Origin: an uncultured bacterium
GTDB taxonomy: Bacteria; Cyanobacteriota; Vampirovibrionia; Gastranaerophilales; Gastranaerophilaceae
Reading direction: 5' to 3'
NCBI GenBank assembly: GCA_902776035.1
Contig: CACYOO010000010.1
Location: forward strand, 1 to 55,239
DNA length: 55,239 nt
Shown here: piece by piece, positions 21,863 to 30,792 of the stretch
Layout of the letters: each line of letters starts with the position of its first letter
Position numbering within the stretch: the first letter of the stretch is position 1
Notes under the pieces: model-generated
What the model was told of the DNA's origin: nothing
Databases searched by the model: none
Seen by the model: the letters and a program-made list of their open reading frames with translations, nothing else
Position numbers and translations under genes: made by a program

Positions 21863-22743
21863 AAATTGATAAATTTATAATATTTTTGTTTATATTTTTG
21901 TTATCGGTAAATAGCGTGAAAGCTAGTGAGAATTGGAGTTCATATTGTGTTCAGCCGTATGATTTATCACTAAAAGGTACTCAAATTCTTACAAATATAA
22001 CCGGTATGTCTTTTTTATCACGTTCAATTGCAAATTCTGTTATAAAGAATGAATTAAAAAAAGCATCAGGTACTAATGGTTTTAAGGTAAAAATGAAAAC
22101 TTATAGTGCTAAAGATTTGCTTGACGGACGTTTTAAATCCTTAAATATTACAGGCAAAAATTTAGATATAGATGGATTGCATATTTCAAATTTTTCAGCA
22201 GATACTGTTTGTGATTTTAACTATGTAAAAGCAACTACAAAATCAGTTACTTTTAAAGATAATTTTATTATGAAATATAATTTAGATATAACTGAGGATG
22301 ATTTAAGAAAAACTGTTATTTCAGATGATTATGTAAAAAAATTAAAATCATTAAACTTAAATATACTTGGTTTAAATTTATTTGAATTAAAAAATGTTGA
22401 TGTTAAACTTGAAAATAACAAGTTTTATTATACGCTTGGAATGAATAATAAAATATTCAATAAAAGCATACCTTTAAATCTTGTTATATCTGCAAATGTA
22501 GCGATAGTAAACGGAAAAATAAAAACCAGACATATTACTTTAGAAAATTTTAATACGAAGTTAATAAGTATATCGCAAGCATCAAAACTATTAAACTTGA
22601 TTAATCCTCTTTCGTTTACTACAAATATTGCAGGAAATAGTAATTCAAAAATTACACTTAGTAATATGATAATTAAAGATAAAAAAATAATATTAGACGG
22701 AATTTTGTTTATACCTAAGAATACAGAAGAAAAACGGAGCTGA
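21859..22743 (+). CDS. exported DUF2993 (LmeA-like) protein
   Basis: 294 residues. An N-terminal signal peptide is visible (KIDKFIIFLFIFLLSVNSVKA, residues 2-22). The body shows the pattern of the DUF2993/LmeA-like lipid-binding fold, common in Cyanobacteria and Actinobacteria: repeated beta-strands, FKSLNITGKNLDIDGLHISNFSAD near residues 90-115, and a C-terminal VVNGKIKT/ITL segment. It probably binds phospholipid in the envelope. It overlaps truB by four bases. Family assignment is by pattern and not tested by search. Confidence 0.6.
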   Translation: MKIDKFIIFLFIFLLSVNSVKASENWSSYCVQPYDLSLKGTQILTNITGMSFLSRSIANSVIKNELKKASGTNGFKVKMKTYSAKDLLDGRFKSLNITGKNLDIDGLHISNFSADTVCDFNYVKATTKSVTFKDNFIMKYNLDITEDDLRKTVISDDYVKKLKSLNLNILGLNLFELKNVDVKLENNKFYYTLGMNNKIFNKSIPLNLVISANVAIVNGKIKTRHITLENFNTKLISISQASKLLNLINPLSFTTNIAGNSNSKITLSNMIIKDKKIILDGILFIPKNTEEKRS

Positions 22744-22748
22744 ATGTG

Positions 22749-23375
22749 ATGAGTGGTTTTCAAAAAATAGGATTAATTGTAATATTTATACTTGCTTTAA
22801 TATATATTAAGCTCGCTTTTTTCGGTGATGTTGAACTTATTCAACCAAACAAAATTGACAAACAACAATCTGAAAATGTGTTAGATAATGATATTGAAAA
22901 ATCTTCAGATGATGTAGATAAGAATAAAAATAAAAATGTTAAAAATAAAAAAACAGAATTTGTAAACGTATTTTTTATTGCACATAATGCAAAAGGCGAA
23001 GAAGTATATAGAGCCGTAAAGCGAGAATATAATTCTTCTTATGGAACAAAAATTTATTTTGCCGTAAAAACACTTATAATTGGTCCAAATAAAAATGAAA
23101 AAGAACATGGTGTTTATACGGAAGTACCATCAGGTACCAAACTTATATCTTTAGATGAAACTTCATCTAAAATAACAATAAATTTATCTTCTGATTTTGA
23201 AAATGGCGGTGGAACGGATAGCTTATATAAAAGATTGTTCCAGCTGATAAAAACTGCTAAAATGAATACCAATTTACCTATTTATTTGCAAATAAACGGA
23301 AAGCAAGTTGATGTAATAGGTGGAGAAGGAATAATGTTAACACAACCTTTGAGTGAGGATTTTGAGAATGACTAA
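22749..23375 (+). CDS. GerMN domain membrane-anchored protein
   Basis: 208 residues from ATG 22749; GGAG at 22736 gives correct spacing, and a GTG lies one codon upstream. One N-terminal transmembrane helix (about 5-24) is followed by an Asn/Lys/Asp-rich linker and a C-terminal domain with VNVFFIAHN, VKTLIIGPNKNEKEHGVYTEVPSGTKL and ITINLSSDFENGGGTDSL, the pattern of the GerMN domain named after spore germination protein GerM. In non-sporulating bacteria it is found in envelope proteins of unknown role. It lies between the DUF2993 gene and the HicB-like gene. Confidence 0.7.
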   Translation: MSGFQKIGLIVIFILALIYIKLAFFGDVELIQPNKIDKQQSENVLDNDIEKSSDDVDKNKNKNVKNKKTEFVNVFFIAHNAKGEEVYRAVKREYNSSYGTKIYFAVKTLIIGPNKNEKEHGVYTEVPSGTKLISLDETSSKITINLSSDFENGGGTDSLYKRLFQLIKTAKMNTNLPIYLQINGKQVDVIGGEGIMLTQPLSEDFEND

Positions 23376-23643
23376 AGATTTAGATTATTATATGAACCTT
23401 GAATGGACTCTTATAGAGGGTACTGATTTAGATTTTAACGGTAATCCTTATTGGTATATAGAAATAAAAGAAATACCAAGTTTCGCTTTTTGTGCCAAGA
23501 CTATTGAAAAAGCACGTGAAAACTATAAAAAGCAATTAAAATTACAGTTAATGCTTATGCTTGAAGATGGAGAAGAAATTCGTGAACCGGGTGATGAGGA
23601 TGAAGATGATATAGATTGGGAAAGTGCGTGTCCGGGCGGTTAA
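23368..23643 (+). CDS. solitary HicB-like protein
   Basis: 91 residues from ATG 23368, which overlaps the GerMN stop. The beta-strand/alpha pattern (YWYIEIKEIPSFAFCAKTIEKARENYKKQL, spanning about 28-57, then LEDGEEIREP) matches HicB/UPF0150 domains, where EIPELPGC-like strands are followed by the T.EEA.EN helix. No HicA toxin gene adjoins it on either strand and no C-terminal DNA-binding domain is present, so it is not a typical toxin-antitoxin pair. The C-terminus is very acidic (DEDEDDIDWES). Confidence 0.6.
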   Translation: MTKDLDYYMNLEWTLIEGTDLDFNGNPYWYIEIKEIPSFAFCAKTIEKARENYKKQLKLQLMLMLEDGEEIREPGDEDEDDIDWESACPGG

Positions 23644-23644
23644 T

Positions 23645-24487
23645 ATGCGTAAATTTTTAGAAAAATTTTCTTCTCATACAATATTGATAATAGTTTCATT
23701 GTTATCAATATTTCCTTTTATTTGGCTTATTTCTACATCTTTGAAAGGTGCAGGAGAAAATATTTTTGCATACCCTCCTACATTTATTCCACATGATTTT
23801 ACGTTTGAAAATTATACAGGGGTTTGGCATAAGATAGATTTTATGCGTTATTTTTGGAACAGTATGTTTGTTGCAGGTGCAACTGTATTACTAAATCTCA
23901 TATTATCCTCATTAGCTGCATATCCTTTAGCAAGAATGGAATTTAAAGGTAAGAAAATAACTTTTTTTGCAATACTTGCAACAATAATGGTTCCTTTTCA
24001 AGCAATTATGCTTCCTGTTTATTTAATTACAATAAAGTTGAACCTTGTGGATTCTGTTAATGATTTTATGGGTTATATAGGTTTGGTAATGCCTTTTGCA
24101 GTTAGTGCTTTCGGAATATTTTTGATGCGTCAGGCATTTTTGGCTGTTCCAAGAGAAATGGAAGAAGCTGCAATAGTCGATGGGTGTAATATATTTCAAG
24201 TATTTTGGAAAATTATTTTACCGATGGTTAAACCATCTTTGGCTGTGCTTGCGATATTTACTTTTATTGGTTCTTGGGGTGAATTTTTGTGGCCAAGTAT
24301 TATTTTAACGAAGGAGAGCATGTATACGCTTCCTGTAGGGGTTAATAATTTACAAGGTATGTTTAGTTCAAATTGGAGATATATCGCAGCAGGTTCTATT
24401 CTTTCTACTATTCCTATATTAATATTTTTTCTTGCAATGCAGAGATATTTTATTTCCGGTGAAAATGAAGGTGCTGTTAAGGGATAA
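23645..24487 (+). CDS. carbohydrate ABC transporter permease (MalG/UgpE type)
   Basis: 280 residues from ATG 23645, just after the HicB-like stop. Six transmembrane helices and the EAA loop (EEAAIVDGCNIFQVFWKIILPMVKP in segments, about 178-203) that contacts the ATPase identify the CUT1 sugar family. The N-terminus SIFPFIWLISTSLK is typical. The partner permease, binding protein and ATPase are not in the window, so the permease is an orphan at the end of a translation/envelope operon. The sugar cannot be deduced. Confidence 0.88.
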   Translation: MRKFLEKFSSHTILIIVSLLSIFPFIWLISTSLKGAGENIFAYPPTFIPHDFTFENYTGVWHKIDFMRYFWNSMFVAGATVLLNLILSSLAAYPLARMEFKGKKITFFAILATIMVPFQAIMLPVYLITIKLNLVDSVNDFMGYIGLVMPFAVSAFGIFLMRQAFLAVPREMEEAAIVDGCNIFQVFWKIILPMVKPSLAVLAIFTFIGSWGEFLWPSIILTKESMYTLPVGVNNLQGMFSSNWRYIAAGSILSTIPILIFFLAMQRYFISGENEGAVKG

Positions 24488-24502
24488 TAAATTAATTAAT
24501 TT

Positions 24503-25027
24503 TTACTGTTTAAAAGCTCCCCATGCTCTAATAGAACCCTTTTCGTATTTAATTAAATAATAGCCGCCATCATTTACATATTCCATTTCAGCATTTGAAT
24601 AAATAAATGCTGGTTTTGATTTTAATCCGAATTCCGCATACTTTGCATCAATTTTTTCACGTTTCTTTTTTTCTTTTTTGGCTTTTTTTTGTTCTTTTTT
24701 ATCATATATTTTTTGTGCTTCAGACTCATCTTCTTCAAGCTTAAAAACGGGTATTTTAGCTATAATATCATAACTTTGAATTAATAAAATAAATCTTTTG
24801 TCCCATGATAAACTAACTATGTAATGTCCGGGATATATAACAGGATTTCCTTCAATATCAGTAATAACATCTATTATACTTAATATTGGATTTTGATTAT
24901 CCGGTTCAGCATATCTAACATGACTTTTATCTGAATCTTTTAATCCGCCCGGATAAATAGGATAAGGTGCATGAGGCATTACTGTGTCAAGGTCTTGATA
25001 ATCAGGTGTAATTATTCCGTCAATCAT
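24503..25027 (-). CDS. hypothetical protein downstream of rnpA
   Basis: 174 residues; family not recognised. It has an N-terminal proline-rich segment, a central beta-rich part (NPVIYPGHYIVSLSWDKRFILL) and a strongly basic helix around 105-128 (KKEQKKAKKEKKKREK) before a beta-rich C-terminus. The ATG at 25027 overlaps the rnpA stop, so translation is coupled. This is the place where yidD or yidC usually sits; it resembles neither. No signal peptide or membrane helix is evident. Confidence 0.65.
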   Translation of the reverse strand: MIDGIITPDYQDLDTVMPHAPYPIYPGGLKDSDKSHVRYAEPDNQNPILSIIDVITDIEGNPVIYPGHYIVSLSWDKRFILLIQSYDIIAKIPVFKLEEDESEAQKIYDKKEQKKAKKEKKKREKIDAKYAEFGLKSKPAFIYSNAEMEYVNDGGYYLIKYEKGSIRAWGAFKQ

Positions 25028-25379
25028 TGATTTGTTCTATCAACCTTTCCATTGTATTTTTAATTTCAACAAATGAATTATCAAGTGCTTTATCGTGTCC
25101 TACAAAAATTAAAGACATATAAATTTCTGCATTTTTGAGTTGATTTTCTTTTTGTAATATTCTATAACTCTCTCTCATCAGTCGTTTTAATTTGTTTCTT
25201 TTAACAGCTCTTTTGTGTGTTTTTTTACTTACAACAAATCCAACACGAGTTTTTTCATATTCATTTTTTTTCTTTAAACCGACAAAAACAGCTACACCAT
25301 TAAGGTAAAAAGAATTTTTTACCTTATATGTAGCTGTAAATGCTGAACTTTTTTTTAATCGGTATTCTTTACTAAGCAC
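25020..25379 (-). CDS. rnpA: ribonuclease P protein component
   Basis: 119 residues from a GTG at 25379, giving [19 protein letters not shown], the usual start of the family. An in-frame GTG at 25421 would add 14 residues and overlap rpmH by 50 bases; neither start has a good ribosome binding site. The RNA-binding signature [15 protein letters not shown] is present. It binds the catalytic RNase P RNA for tRNA 5-prime maturation. It follows rpmH, the nearly universal arrangement, and overlaps both rpmH (8 bases) and the downstream hypothetical gene. Confidence 0.92.
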   Translation of the reverse strand: MLSKEYRLKKSSAFTATYKVKNSFYLNGVAVFVGLKKKNEYEKTRVGFVVSKKTHKRAVKRNKLKRLMRESYRILQKENQLKNAEIYMSLIFVGHDKALDNSFVEIKNTMERLIEQIND

Positions 25380-25524
25380 GTTTAGACGGTTGAATTGCCA
25401 ATTTATGTCTACCTTTTGCACGACGTCTGTTTAAAACTTCTTGTCCTTCAGGAGTAGCCATTCTTGCTCTGAAACCGCTTACGTGTTGTCTTTTTAATTT
25501 AGTACCTTCTAATGTACGTTTCAT
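25372..25524 (-). CDS. rpmH: 50S ribosomal protein L34
   Basis: 50 residues, read directly from the minus strand: [18 protein letters not shown], then [20 protein letters not shown] and [12 protein letters not shown]. The N-terminal KRT.QG and the GF.aRM.T..G..VL..RR.KGR.kL pattern are diagnostic for L34. AAGGAA lies upstream of the ATG at 25524. Its end overlaps the start of rnpA by 8 bases (50 if the upstream GTG is used). Confidence 0.95.
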   Translation of the reverse strand: MKRTLEGTKLKRQHVSGFRARMATPEGQEVLNRRRAKGRHKLAIQPSKRA

Positions 25525-25558
25525 AATTATATTCCTTTTTATTGTCGTTTATATTATC

Positions 25559-25586
25559 ATTATAGTAAATAAAGGAATGTAGTCAA
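25559..25586 (-). promoter_or_regulatory. sigma-70 promoter of rpmH-rnpA
   Basis: On the minus strand TTGACT (25581-25586) and TATAAT (25559-25564) are separated by 16 bases, a near-consensus promoter about 35 bases upstream of the rpmH ATG. Confidence 0.65.
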
Positions 25587-25610
25587 CTATAAATAGTAAA
25601 GGAATTTAAA

Positions 25611-26408
25611 ATGAGTAACAAATTAGGTTTCATTGGATGTGGAGAAATGGCAGGTGCTATTATAAAAGGTATATTAAAATCAGGTATGTTTGCATCTTCT
25701 GATATTAATGCATCTGTAAGAACAGGTAAATCTGCATCAACAAAAAGTAAACACCTAAAAATAAAAGTTTTAGCAGATAATGATTATGTAAGTAAAAATT
25801 CAGAGGTATTGTTTATTGCAACAAAACCAAATCAAGTTGATGAAGTTCTTAATGAAATAGGCAATAATGCAGACAATAAGCTTGTTATATCAATTGCATC
25901 AGGAATAAGTACAATGCATATTGAAGAAAAACTGCAAAAATCAAGAGTTATAAGAGTCATGCCTAATACACCATCAATGATTGGAGAGGGTATAAGTGGA
26001 ATTTGCAGAGGAAAATTGGCAACAGATGAAGATGAAAAATTTGTAGTGGAATTATTTACATCTGTAGGTCATGTTATTATAGTTGATGAAGAAAGAATGG
26101 ATGTAGTTACTGCCCTATCCGGTTCAGGACCTGCATTTTTCTATCAAATATTTGATGATATGGCAAAAAGCGGAGAAAAATTAGGTCTTGATTATGAAAA
26201 ATCATTAAAACTTGTATTACAAACTGCAATTGGTGCTGCAAAATTGGCTAATATGTCAGAAGTACCTTTATCGGAACTTATACAAAGTGTTTCAACACCG
26301 GGCGGCTGTACTGAAGTTGGAATAAAGGAAATGCATAATTTAAAAAGTATAGATTTATTTTCAAATGTTATTGAAAAAACTGCTTTAAAAACGCATTCTC
26401 ATGGCTAA
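25611..26408 (+). CDS. proC: pyrroline-5-carboxylate reductase
   Basis: 265 residues, usual length. The N-terminal dinucleotide-binding motif GFIGCGEMAGAI (about 5-16), ATKPNQV, MPNTPSMIGEGISG and the C-terminal catalytic/dimer signature LSGSGPAFFYQ with LIQSVSTPGGCTEVGI identify ProC, which makes proline from pyrroline-5-carboxylate with NAD(P)H. AAAGGAA precedes the ATG. It is divergent from rpmH and appears monocistronic. Confidence 0.95.
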   Translation: MSNKLGFIGCGEMAGAIIKGILKSGMFASSDINASVRTGKSASTKSKHLKIKVLADNDYVSKNSEVLFIATKPNQVDEVLNEIGNNADNKLVISIASGISTMHIEEKLQKSRVIRVMPNTPSMIGEGISGICRGKLATDEDEKFVVELFTSVGHVIIVDEERMDVVTALSGSGPAFFYQIFDDMAKSGEKLGLDYEKSLKLVLQTAIGAAKLANMSEVPLSELIQSVSTPGGCTEVGIKEMHNLKSIDLFSNVIEKTALKTHSHG

Positions 26409-26521
26409 TTATACTTGTTTTTTATGTAAAAATTATTTACAATTTGCTTAAATTTTGTAAAGTTTTTTAATTTAATGCCGATATAAGACATGTAATTATG
26501 TGTGATAAAGTGAGGTTAGTT

Positions 26522-28021
26522 ATGGCAATGGAAATTCAAAATCAAAAGTTATATAGTTTTACAGGTGTTGCAGGTCAGTATACTGAAACAGAAGTTCAAC
26601 AACTCCATGATGAAGGGAAGATATCTGATAAGGATTGGAATGAATTTCAAAATTCATTAAAAACAGACTCTAGTGATGAAGCTGATGTAAATTATGAATT
26701 AACTGATGAAGCAATGGATGTAAATGAAGCTGAACTTCTTGTAAAAGGTATGGAAACCGGTGGTGCTAATTTAAAAACAGTTATTGATACATTAATTGAA
26801 AATTGTAAAACTAAAAATGATGAAATGAAAACGCTAAACGAAAAAGTAGAAGCTCAACAACAAACTTTAGATGCATTATGTGATAACGCCTCTGATATTT
26901 CAGTTGATAGTACGGCTAAGATAACATATGCAAATGAAAAAGTTGATGCAGCACAAAATAAAGTTGAAGTTTTAAAAGAAGAAATTGCAAAGAAAGAAGC
27001 AGAAGCAGAAAAAGCAAAGAATGATTTACAAAAAGCTGTAGATAATGGTGATGAAGAAGGTGCTAAAGAGCCACAAGCTAAGCTTGATGCTTTAAATGTT
27101 GAATTAGAATCATTACAGAGTGAATTAAAGTCAGCTACAAATTATGCTAAAGATGCTTCCGTCAAAGCTAAGAATGCAAAAAGTGAAGCAGATAAAAAAT
27201 ATTCACTGACTGAAGCTCAGGTAGAGAATTTATCTTCAATGTTAAAAGATAGTGCAGTGGAAGCTCAAAATGCAAATGAATTTGCTGAAACAACTATATC
27301 AAAAGGTGAAGAAGCAAGAAATATAAGCGATAAGGGAAAAGCAAAAGATGCAGGATATATTAAAGGTAGTTTTTTTAAAGGTTTTGCTATAGGTTCATTA
27401 TTTGCCGGTTTTCTTGGTGGTATAATTGGCGGCTTATTTGGTGGTAAACGAGGTGATATAGATCAAGCTCATAGTCATGGTAATCAAGCAATTGCAGTAG
27501 GTAATCAGCTTGGTAATGCAACTGTAAAAGTTGCAACTGCCGCATCACAAATGGCAAATGATGCAGGTATATCAATGGCTAATTCAAGTTTAGAAAATAT
27601 TACTGCTAAAGAATATGTAGATACATCCTCTCTTGATAAATTAAATACTGATTATGCTAATACAACAGGATTGAAAAAAATTATTGGAGCTATAAAATCT
27701 AATAATGCAGCGAATGATATAGCTGATGCATACGAAAATAAGAAAAATGCTAAGGGTACAGAAGTAAGCAGCAGTGATTCTGTATCTTCAAAAAATAATG
27801 CAAAGAAAGATATTGAGTTTGCTAAATCATTACCAAATAATTCAAGTGCAACAGAAACAACATTGCAAGTAGGACATGGTTCTCCTAAAATTAAAGGATA
27901 TTATGCAAAAAATCCTGAAACAGGTAATACAGTTTATGCAGATGAAACAGGTAGACATTATACAGAAGCTGCTTTTAAAAATTGGGAACAGTTTGCAAAA
28001 GATGGAACATTTGTTAGCTAA
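26522..28021 (+). CDS. large coiled-coil protein with glycine-rich hydrophobic patch
   Basis: 499 residues from ATG 26522, chosen because GAGG (26512-26515) lies six bases upstream; an ATG at 26498 has none. Not a recognised family. It begins MAMEIQNQKLYSFTGVAGQY, followed by an acidic region, a long coiled coil (about 95-210) rich in K/E/A, another helical part, and a 26-residue hydrophobic Gly/Phe/Ile patch (about 283-308, FAGFLGGIIGGLFGG) followed by basic KRG. The rest is Ala/Asn/Ser-rich. There is no signal peptide. The hydrophobic patch could insert into a membrane as a glycine zipper. Single-gene unit closed by the terminator at 28045. Confidence 0.6.
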   Translation: MAMEIQNQKLYSFTGVAGQYTETEVQQLHDEGKISDKDWNEFQNSLKTDSSDEADVNYELTDEAMDVNEAELLVKGMETGGANLKTVIDTLIENCKTKNDEMKTLNEKVEAQQQTLDALCDNASDISVDSTAKITYANEKVDAAQNKVEVLKEEIAKKEAEAEKAKNDLQKAVDNGDEEGAKEPQAKLDALNVELESLQSELKSATNYAKDASVKAKNAKSEADKKYSLTEAQVENLSSMLKDSAVEAQNANEFAETTISKGEEARNISDKGKAKDAGYIKGSFFKGFAIGSLFAGFLGGIIGGLFGGKRGDIDQAHSHGNQAIAVGNQLGNATVKVATAASQMANDAGISMANSSLENITAKEYVDTSSLDKLNTDYANTTGLKKIIGAIKSNNAANDIADAYENKKNAKGTEVSSSDSVSSKNNAKKDIEFAKSLPNNSSATETTLQVGHGSPKIKGYYAKNPETGNTVYADETGRHYTEAAFKNWEQFAKDGTFVS

Positions 28022-28044
28022 AAATTATATAAATTTTAAATAAA

Positions 28045-28093
28045 AATAAAAGAGATACTGAAAATTTATTTACGTCATAGTATCTCTTTTATT
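28045..28093. terminator. bidirectional rho-independent terminator
   Basis: AATAAAAGAGATACT (28045-28059) pairs with AGTATCTCTTTTATT (28079-28093) around a 19-base loop. A/T runs on both sides let it serve the coiled-coil gene and the convergent fcl gene. Confidence 0.85.
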
Positions 28094-28100
28094 TTTGTAT

Positions 28101-29159
28101 TTATTTATCCAAAGATAAGTACCAATTATAAAAATCGGTTATACCTTGTTCTAAGCTTATTTTTGGCTCCCAACCAAGCTCTTTAATATGTGTAGCATCC
28201 ATCATTTTTCTTGGAGTTCCGTTTGGTTTGGATTTATCGTATACAATTTCACCTTCAAAGCCAACAATACGTTTAACAATTTGGAATAAGTCCTTTAATT
28301 GTATATCATCACCTTTAGTAATATTTACAAGTTCACCGACTTCATTATAATCTTTATTTAAAAGTAAATATACACAAGCATCTGCTAAATCATCAGAGGA
28401 CATCATTTCACGGTAAACCGAGCCGTCGCCCCAAAGAACAACTTTATCTCTGTAAGCACCTATTTCATTTAATATTTCTTCTATATTATTATCGTTTAAT
28501 TTTTCATCTAAACCCCAACCGAGTTTATATCTTTTTAAATCACGTTTAATAGCTTCAAAATCATTATTTCTAAGTAATTTTGCAAGATGAAAACGCCTTA
28601 ATATCATTGGTAACAAGTGAGCCGTTTCCATATTAAAATTATCACCTATTCCATATTGGTTTGTAGGCATTCCTGAAATATAGTTTGTGCCGTATTGTTC
28701 ATTATAATATCTGCATAATTTTATAATGGATATTTTAGCCAATGCGTAAGCTTCATTAGTTTTTTCAAGTTCTGATGTGAGTAAACAATCTTCTTTCATT
28801 GGTTGAGGAGCCATTCTTGGATAAATACAAGAAGAACCAAGATTTAAAAGTTTTTTAACTCCAAATTTATAACTTGAATTAACAATATTTAAACCAATCA
28901 TAAGGTTTTGGTATATAAATTCGGCTGGATATTTTGAGTTAGCCATAATACCACCGACTTTAGCCGCTGCAAGTATTACATATTCCGGTTTTTCTGATGC
29001 AAAAAATTCTTCTACAGCTTTTTGATTACATAAATCAAGTTCGGAATGTGTTCTTGTTATTATATTTGTAAAACCTTCTTTTTGTAATCTTCTGTATATA
29101 GCACTTCCAACAAGTCCTCTATGTCCTGTTAAAAATATTTTTGCATCTTTTTCAATCAT
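28101..29159 (-). CDS. fcl: GDP-L-fucose synthase
   Basis: 352 residues of the short-chain dehydrogenase-like family. The NADP-binding motif TGHRGLVG is at 11-18, catalytic Tyr138 and Lys142 are in AYALAK, and the family motif GMPTNQYG and the N-terminal AAAKVGGI are present. It converts GDP-4-keto-6-deoxymannose to GDP-L-fucose by epimerisation and reduction. It is about 30-40 residues longer than typical, from an insertion near 200-235 (LRNNDFEAIKRDLKRYKLGW). AAAGGA precedes the ATG. It follows gmd by 16 bases on the same strand, forming the complete GDP-mannose to GDP-fucose route. Confidence 0.93.
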   Translation of the reverse strand: MIEKDAKIFLTGHRGLVGSAIYRRLQKEGFTNIITRTHSELDLCNQKAVEEFFASEKPEYVILAAAKVGGIMANSKYPAEFIYQNLMIGLNIVNSSYKFGVKKLLNLGSSCIYPRMAPQPMKEDCLLTSELEKTNEAYALAKISIIKLCRYYNEQYGTNYISGMPTNQYGIGDNFNMETAHLLPMILRRFHLAKLLRNNDFEAIKRDLKRYKLGWGLDEKLNDNNIEEILNEIGAYRDKVVLWGDGSVYREMMSSDDLADACVYLLLNKDYNEVGELVNITKGDDIQLKDLFQIVKRIVGFEGEIVYDKSKPNGTPRKMMDATHIKELGWEPKISLEQGITDFYNWYLSLDK

Positions 29160-29175
29160 TTTTAATGTCCTTTTA

Positions 29176-30264
29176 CTATACTTCTTGCGGAACTAAAACT
29201 TCGTATCCGTTTTCTTTCAAAGTTTTTTCCTTCTTTGCAAGTTCTAAATCCGCATCAACCATTTCATTTACAAGTGCCTGTAAATCGTATTTTGGCTCCC
29301 AGCCAAGTTCACGTCTTGCTTTAGTGCTATCACCTAAAAGTAAATCAACTTCAGCAGGTCTAAAATATCTAGGATCAACTTCAATTAATACATTACCTGT
29401 TTTAGTATCAATACCTTTTTCATCAACACCTTCGCCTCTAAATTCAATATCTATGCCTAATCTTGCAAATGCTAATTTGCAGAAATCTCTGATTGAAGTT
29501 GTTACACCTGTTGCAAGTACATAATTATCCGGCTTATCCTGTTGTAAAATTCTCCACATGCCTTCAACGTAATCTTTAGCGTGTCCCCAATCACGTTTTG
29601 AACTTAAATTACCAAGATACAATTTGTCTTGCAATCCCATTTTAATTTTTGTTGCAGCCATTGTAATTTTACGTGTAACAAATGTTTCGCCTCTGCGTGG
29701 TGATTCGTGGTTAAATAATATACCGTTTGAAGCAAATATATTAAAACTTTCTCTGTAGTTTACACAAATCCAATATGCATAAAGTTTTGCAACTGCATAA
29801 GGTGAACGTGGGTAGAATGGTGTGGTTTCTTTTTGTATCGGTTCTTGTATTAAACCGAATAGTTCAGATGTTGATGCTTGATAGAATTTAGTCTTATCTT
29901 CAAGGTGATTAATTCTGATTGCCTCCAATAATCTTAAAGTTCCAAGAGCATCACAATCAGCCGTATATTCAGGACAATCCCAAGATACTTTTACATGTGA
30001 TTGAGCTGCAAGATTATAAATTTCATCCGGTTGAATATCATAAACTAATTTTACAAGGTTTGTTGAATCTGATAAATCTCCGTAATGAAGTATAAATTTA
30101 GAATTTTCATTATGTATATCTTGATATAAATGGTCAACTCTTTGTGTATTAAAAGATGAAGAACGTCTTTTTACACCATGAACTTCATATCCCTTTTCAA
30201 GTAATAGTTCTGATAAATATGAACCATCTTGACCTGTTACACCTGTTATTAATGCTCTTTTCAT
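29176..30264 (-). CDS. gmd: GDP-mannose 4,6-dehydratase
   Basis: 362 residues. The NADP-binding [11 protein letters not shown] begins at residue 7, [10 protein letters not shown] at about 33 is the hallmark Gmd segment, the catalytic STSE lies at 131-134, and Tyr156/Lys160 lie in YAVAK. It makes GDP-4-keto-6-deoxy-D-mannose, substrate of the fcl product 16 bases downstream. The ATG has a strong AAGGAG upstream. Together with the phosphohexomutase at 5840-7312 it indicates a fucose- or deoxyhexose-containing surface glycan. Confidence 0.95.
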   Translation of the reverse strand: MKRALITGVTGQDGSYLSELLLEKGYEVHGVKRRSSSFNTQRVDHLYQDIHNENSKFILHYGDLSDSTNLVKLVYDIQPDEIYNLAAQSHVKVSWDCPEYTADCDALGTLRLLEAIRINHLEDKTKFYQASTSELFGLIQEPIQKETTPFYPRSPYAVAKLYAYWICVNYRESFNIFASNGILFNHESPRRGETFVTRKITMAATKIKMGLQDKLYLGNLSSKRDWGHAKDYVEGMWRILQQDKPDNYVLATGVTTSIRDFCKLAFARLGIDIEFRGEGVDEKGIDTKTGNVLIEVDPRYFRPAEVDLLLGDSTKARRELGWEPKYDLQALVNEMVDADLELAKKEKTLKENGYEVLVPQEV

Positions 30265-30343
30265 TATTCACTCCTTAAAATATCTAACTATAATATAATA
30301 GCATGAAAATAATTTTATGTTACTATGTAAAAAAGGATAAAAT

Positions 30344-30784
30344 ATGGAACAGAATTTAGTAGATAAAATTGTATACAATAACAAGCTTTTGGCAATAATA
30401 ATAAGAAATGATTATTCAAAAGAGGGTGTGGAATTTTTTACCCCTAATGATTTTTCACAACAATTGGCATATATGAAACACCCTGAGGGTAAGAAAATAG
30501 ATGCACATACCCATAATGTTGTTTCTAGAGAAGTTAAATATACCAAGGAAGTTCTTGTTATAAGAAAAGGAAAATTGAGAGTAGATTTTTATGACGATGA
30601 CAAAAGTTATATAGAAAGTCATATTGTTAGTACAGGAGATATAATACTCTTGGCATTTGGCGGACATGGGTTTGAATGTCTTGAAGATGTGGAAATGATA
30701 GAGATAAAACAAGGACCATACTTAGGTGAACAGGATAAAGTTCGCTTTAAAGGTGTGAGTGCTGAGAATGTTAAATTAGTTTAA
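30344..30784 (+). CDS. cupin-fold protein
   Basis: 146 residues. The cupin motif pattern is visible: HTHNVVSREVKYTKEVLVIRKGKLRV (about 55-80, in which His55, His57 and Glu69 could bind metal) and STGDIILLAFGGHGF. The C-terminus (IKQGPYLGEQDKVRF) matches small cupins found near sugar-nucleotide and surface-glycan genes. It is divergent from gmd, consistent with such a context, but no reaction can be assigned. AAGGA precedes the ATG. The TPR gene follows after eight bases. Confidence 0.72.
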   Translation: MEQNLVDKIVYNNKLLAIIIRNDYSKEGVEFFTPNDFSQQLAYMKHPEGKKIDAHTHNVVSREVKYTKEVLVIRKGKLRVDFYDDDKSYIESHIVSTGDIILLAFGGHGFECLEDVEMIEIKQGPYLGEQDKVRFKGVSAENVKLV

Positions 30785-30792
30785 AAAATAAA

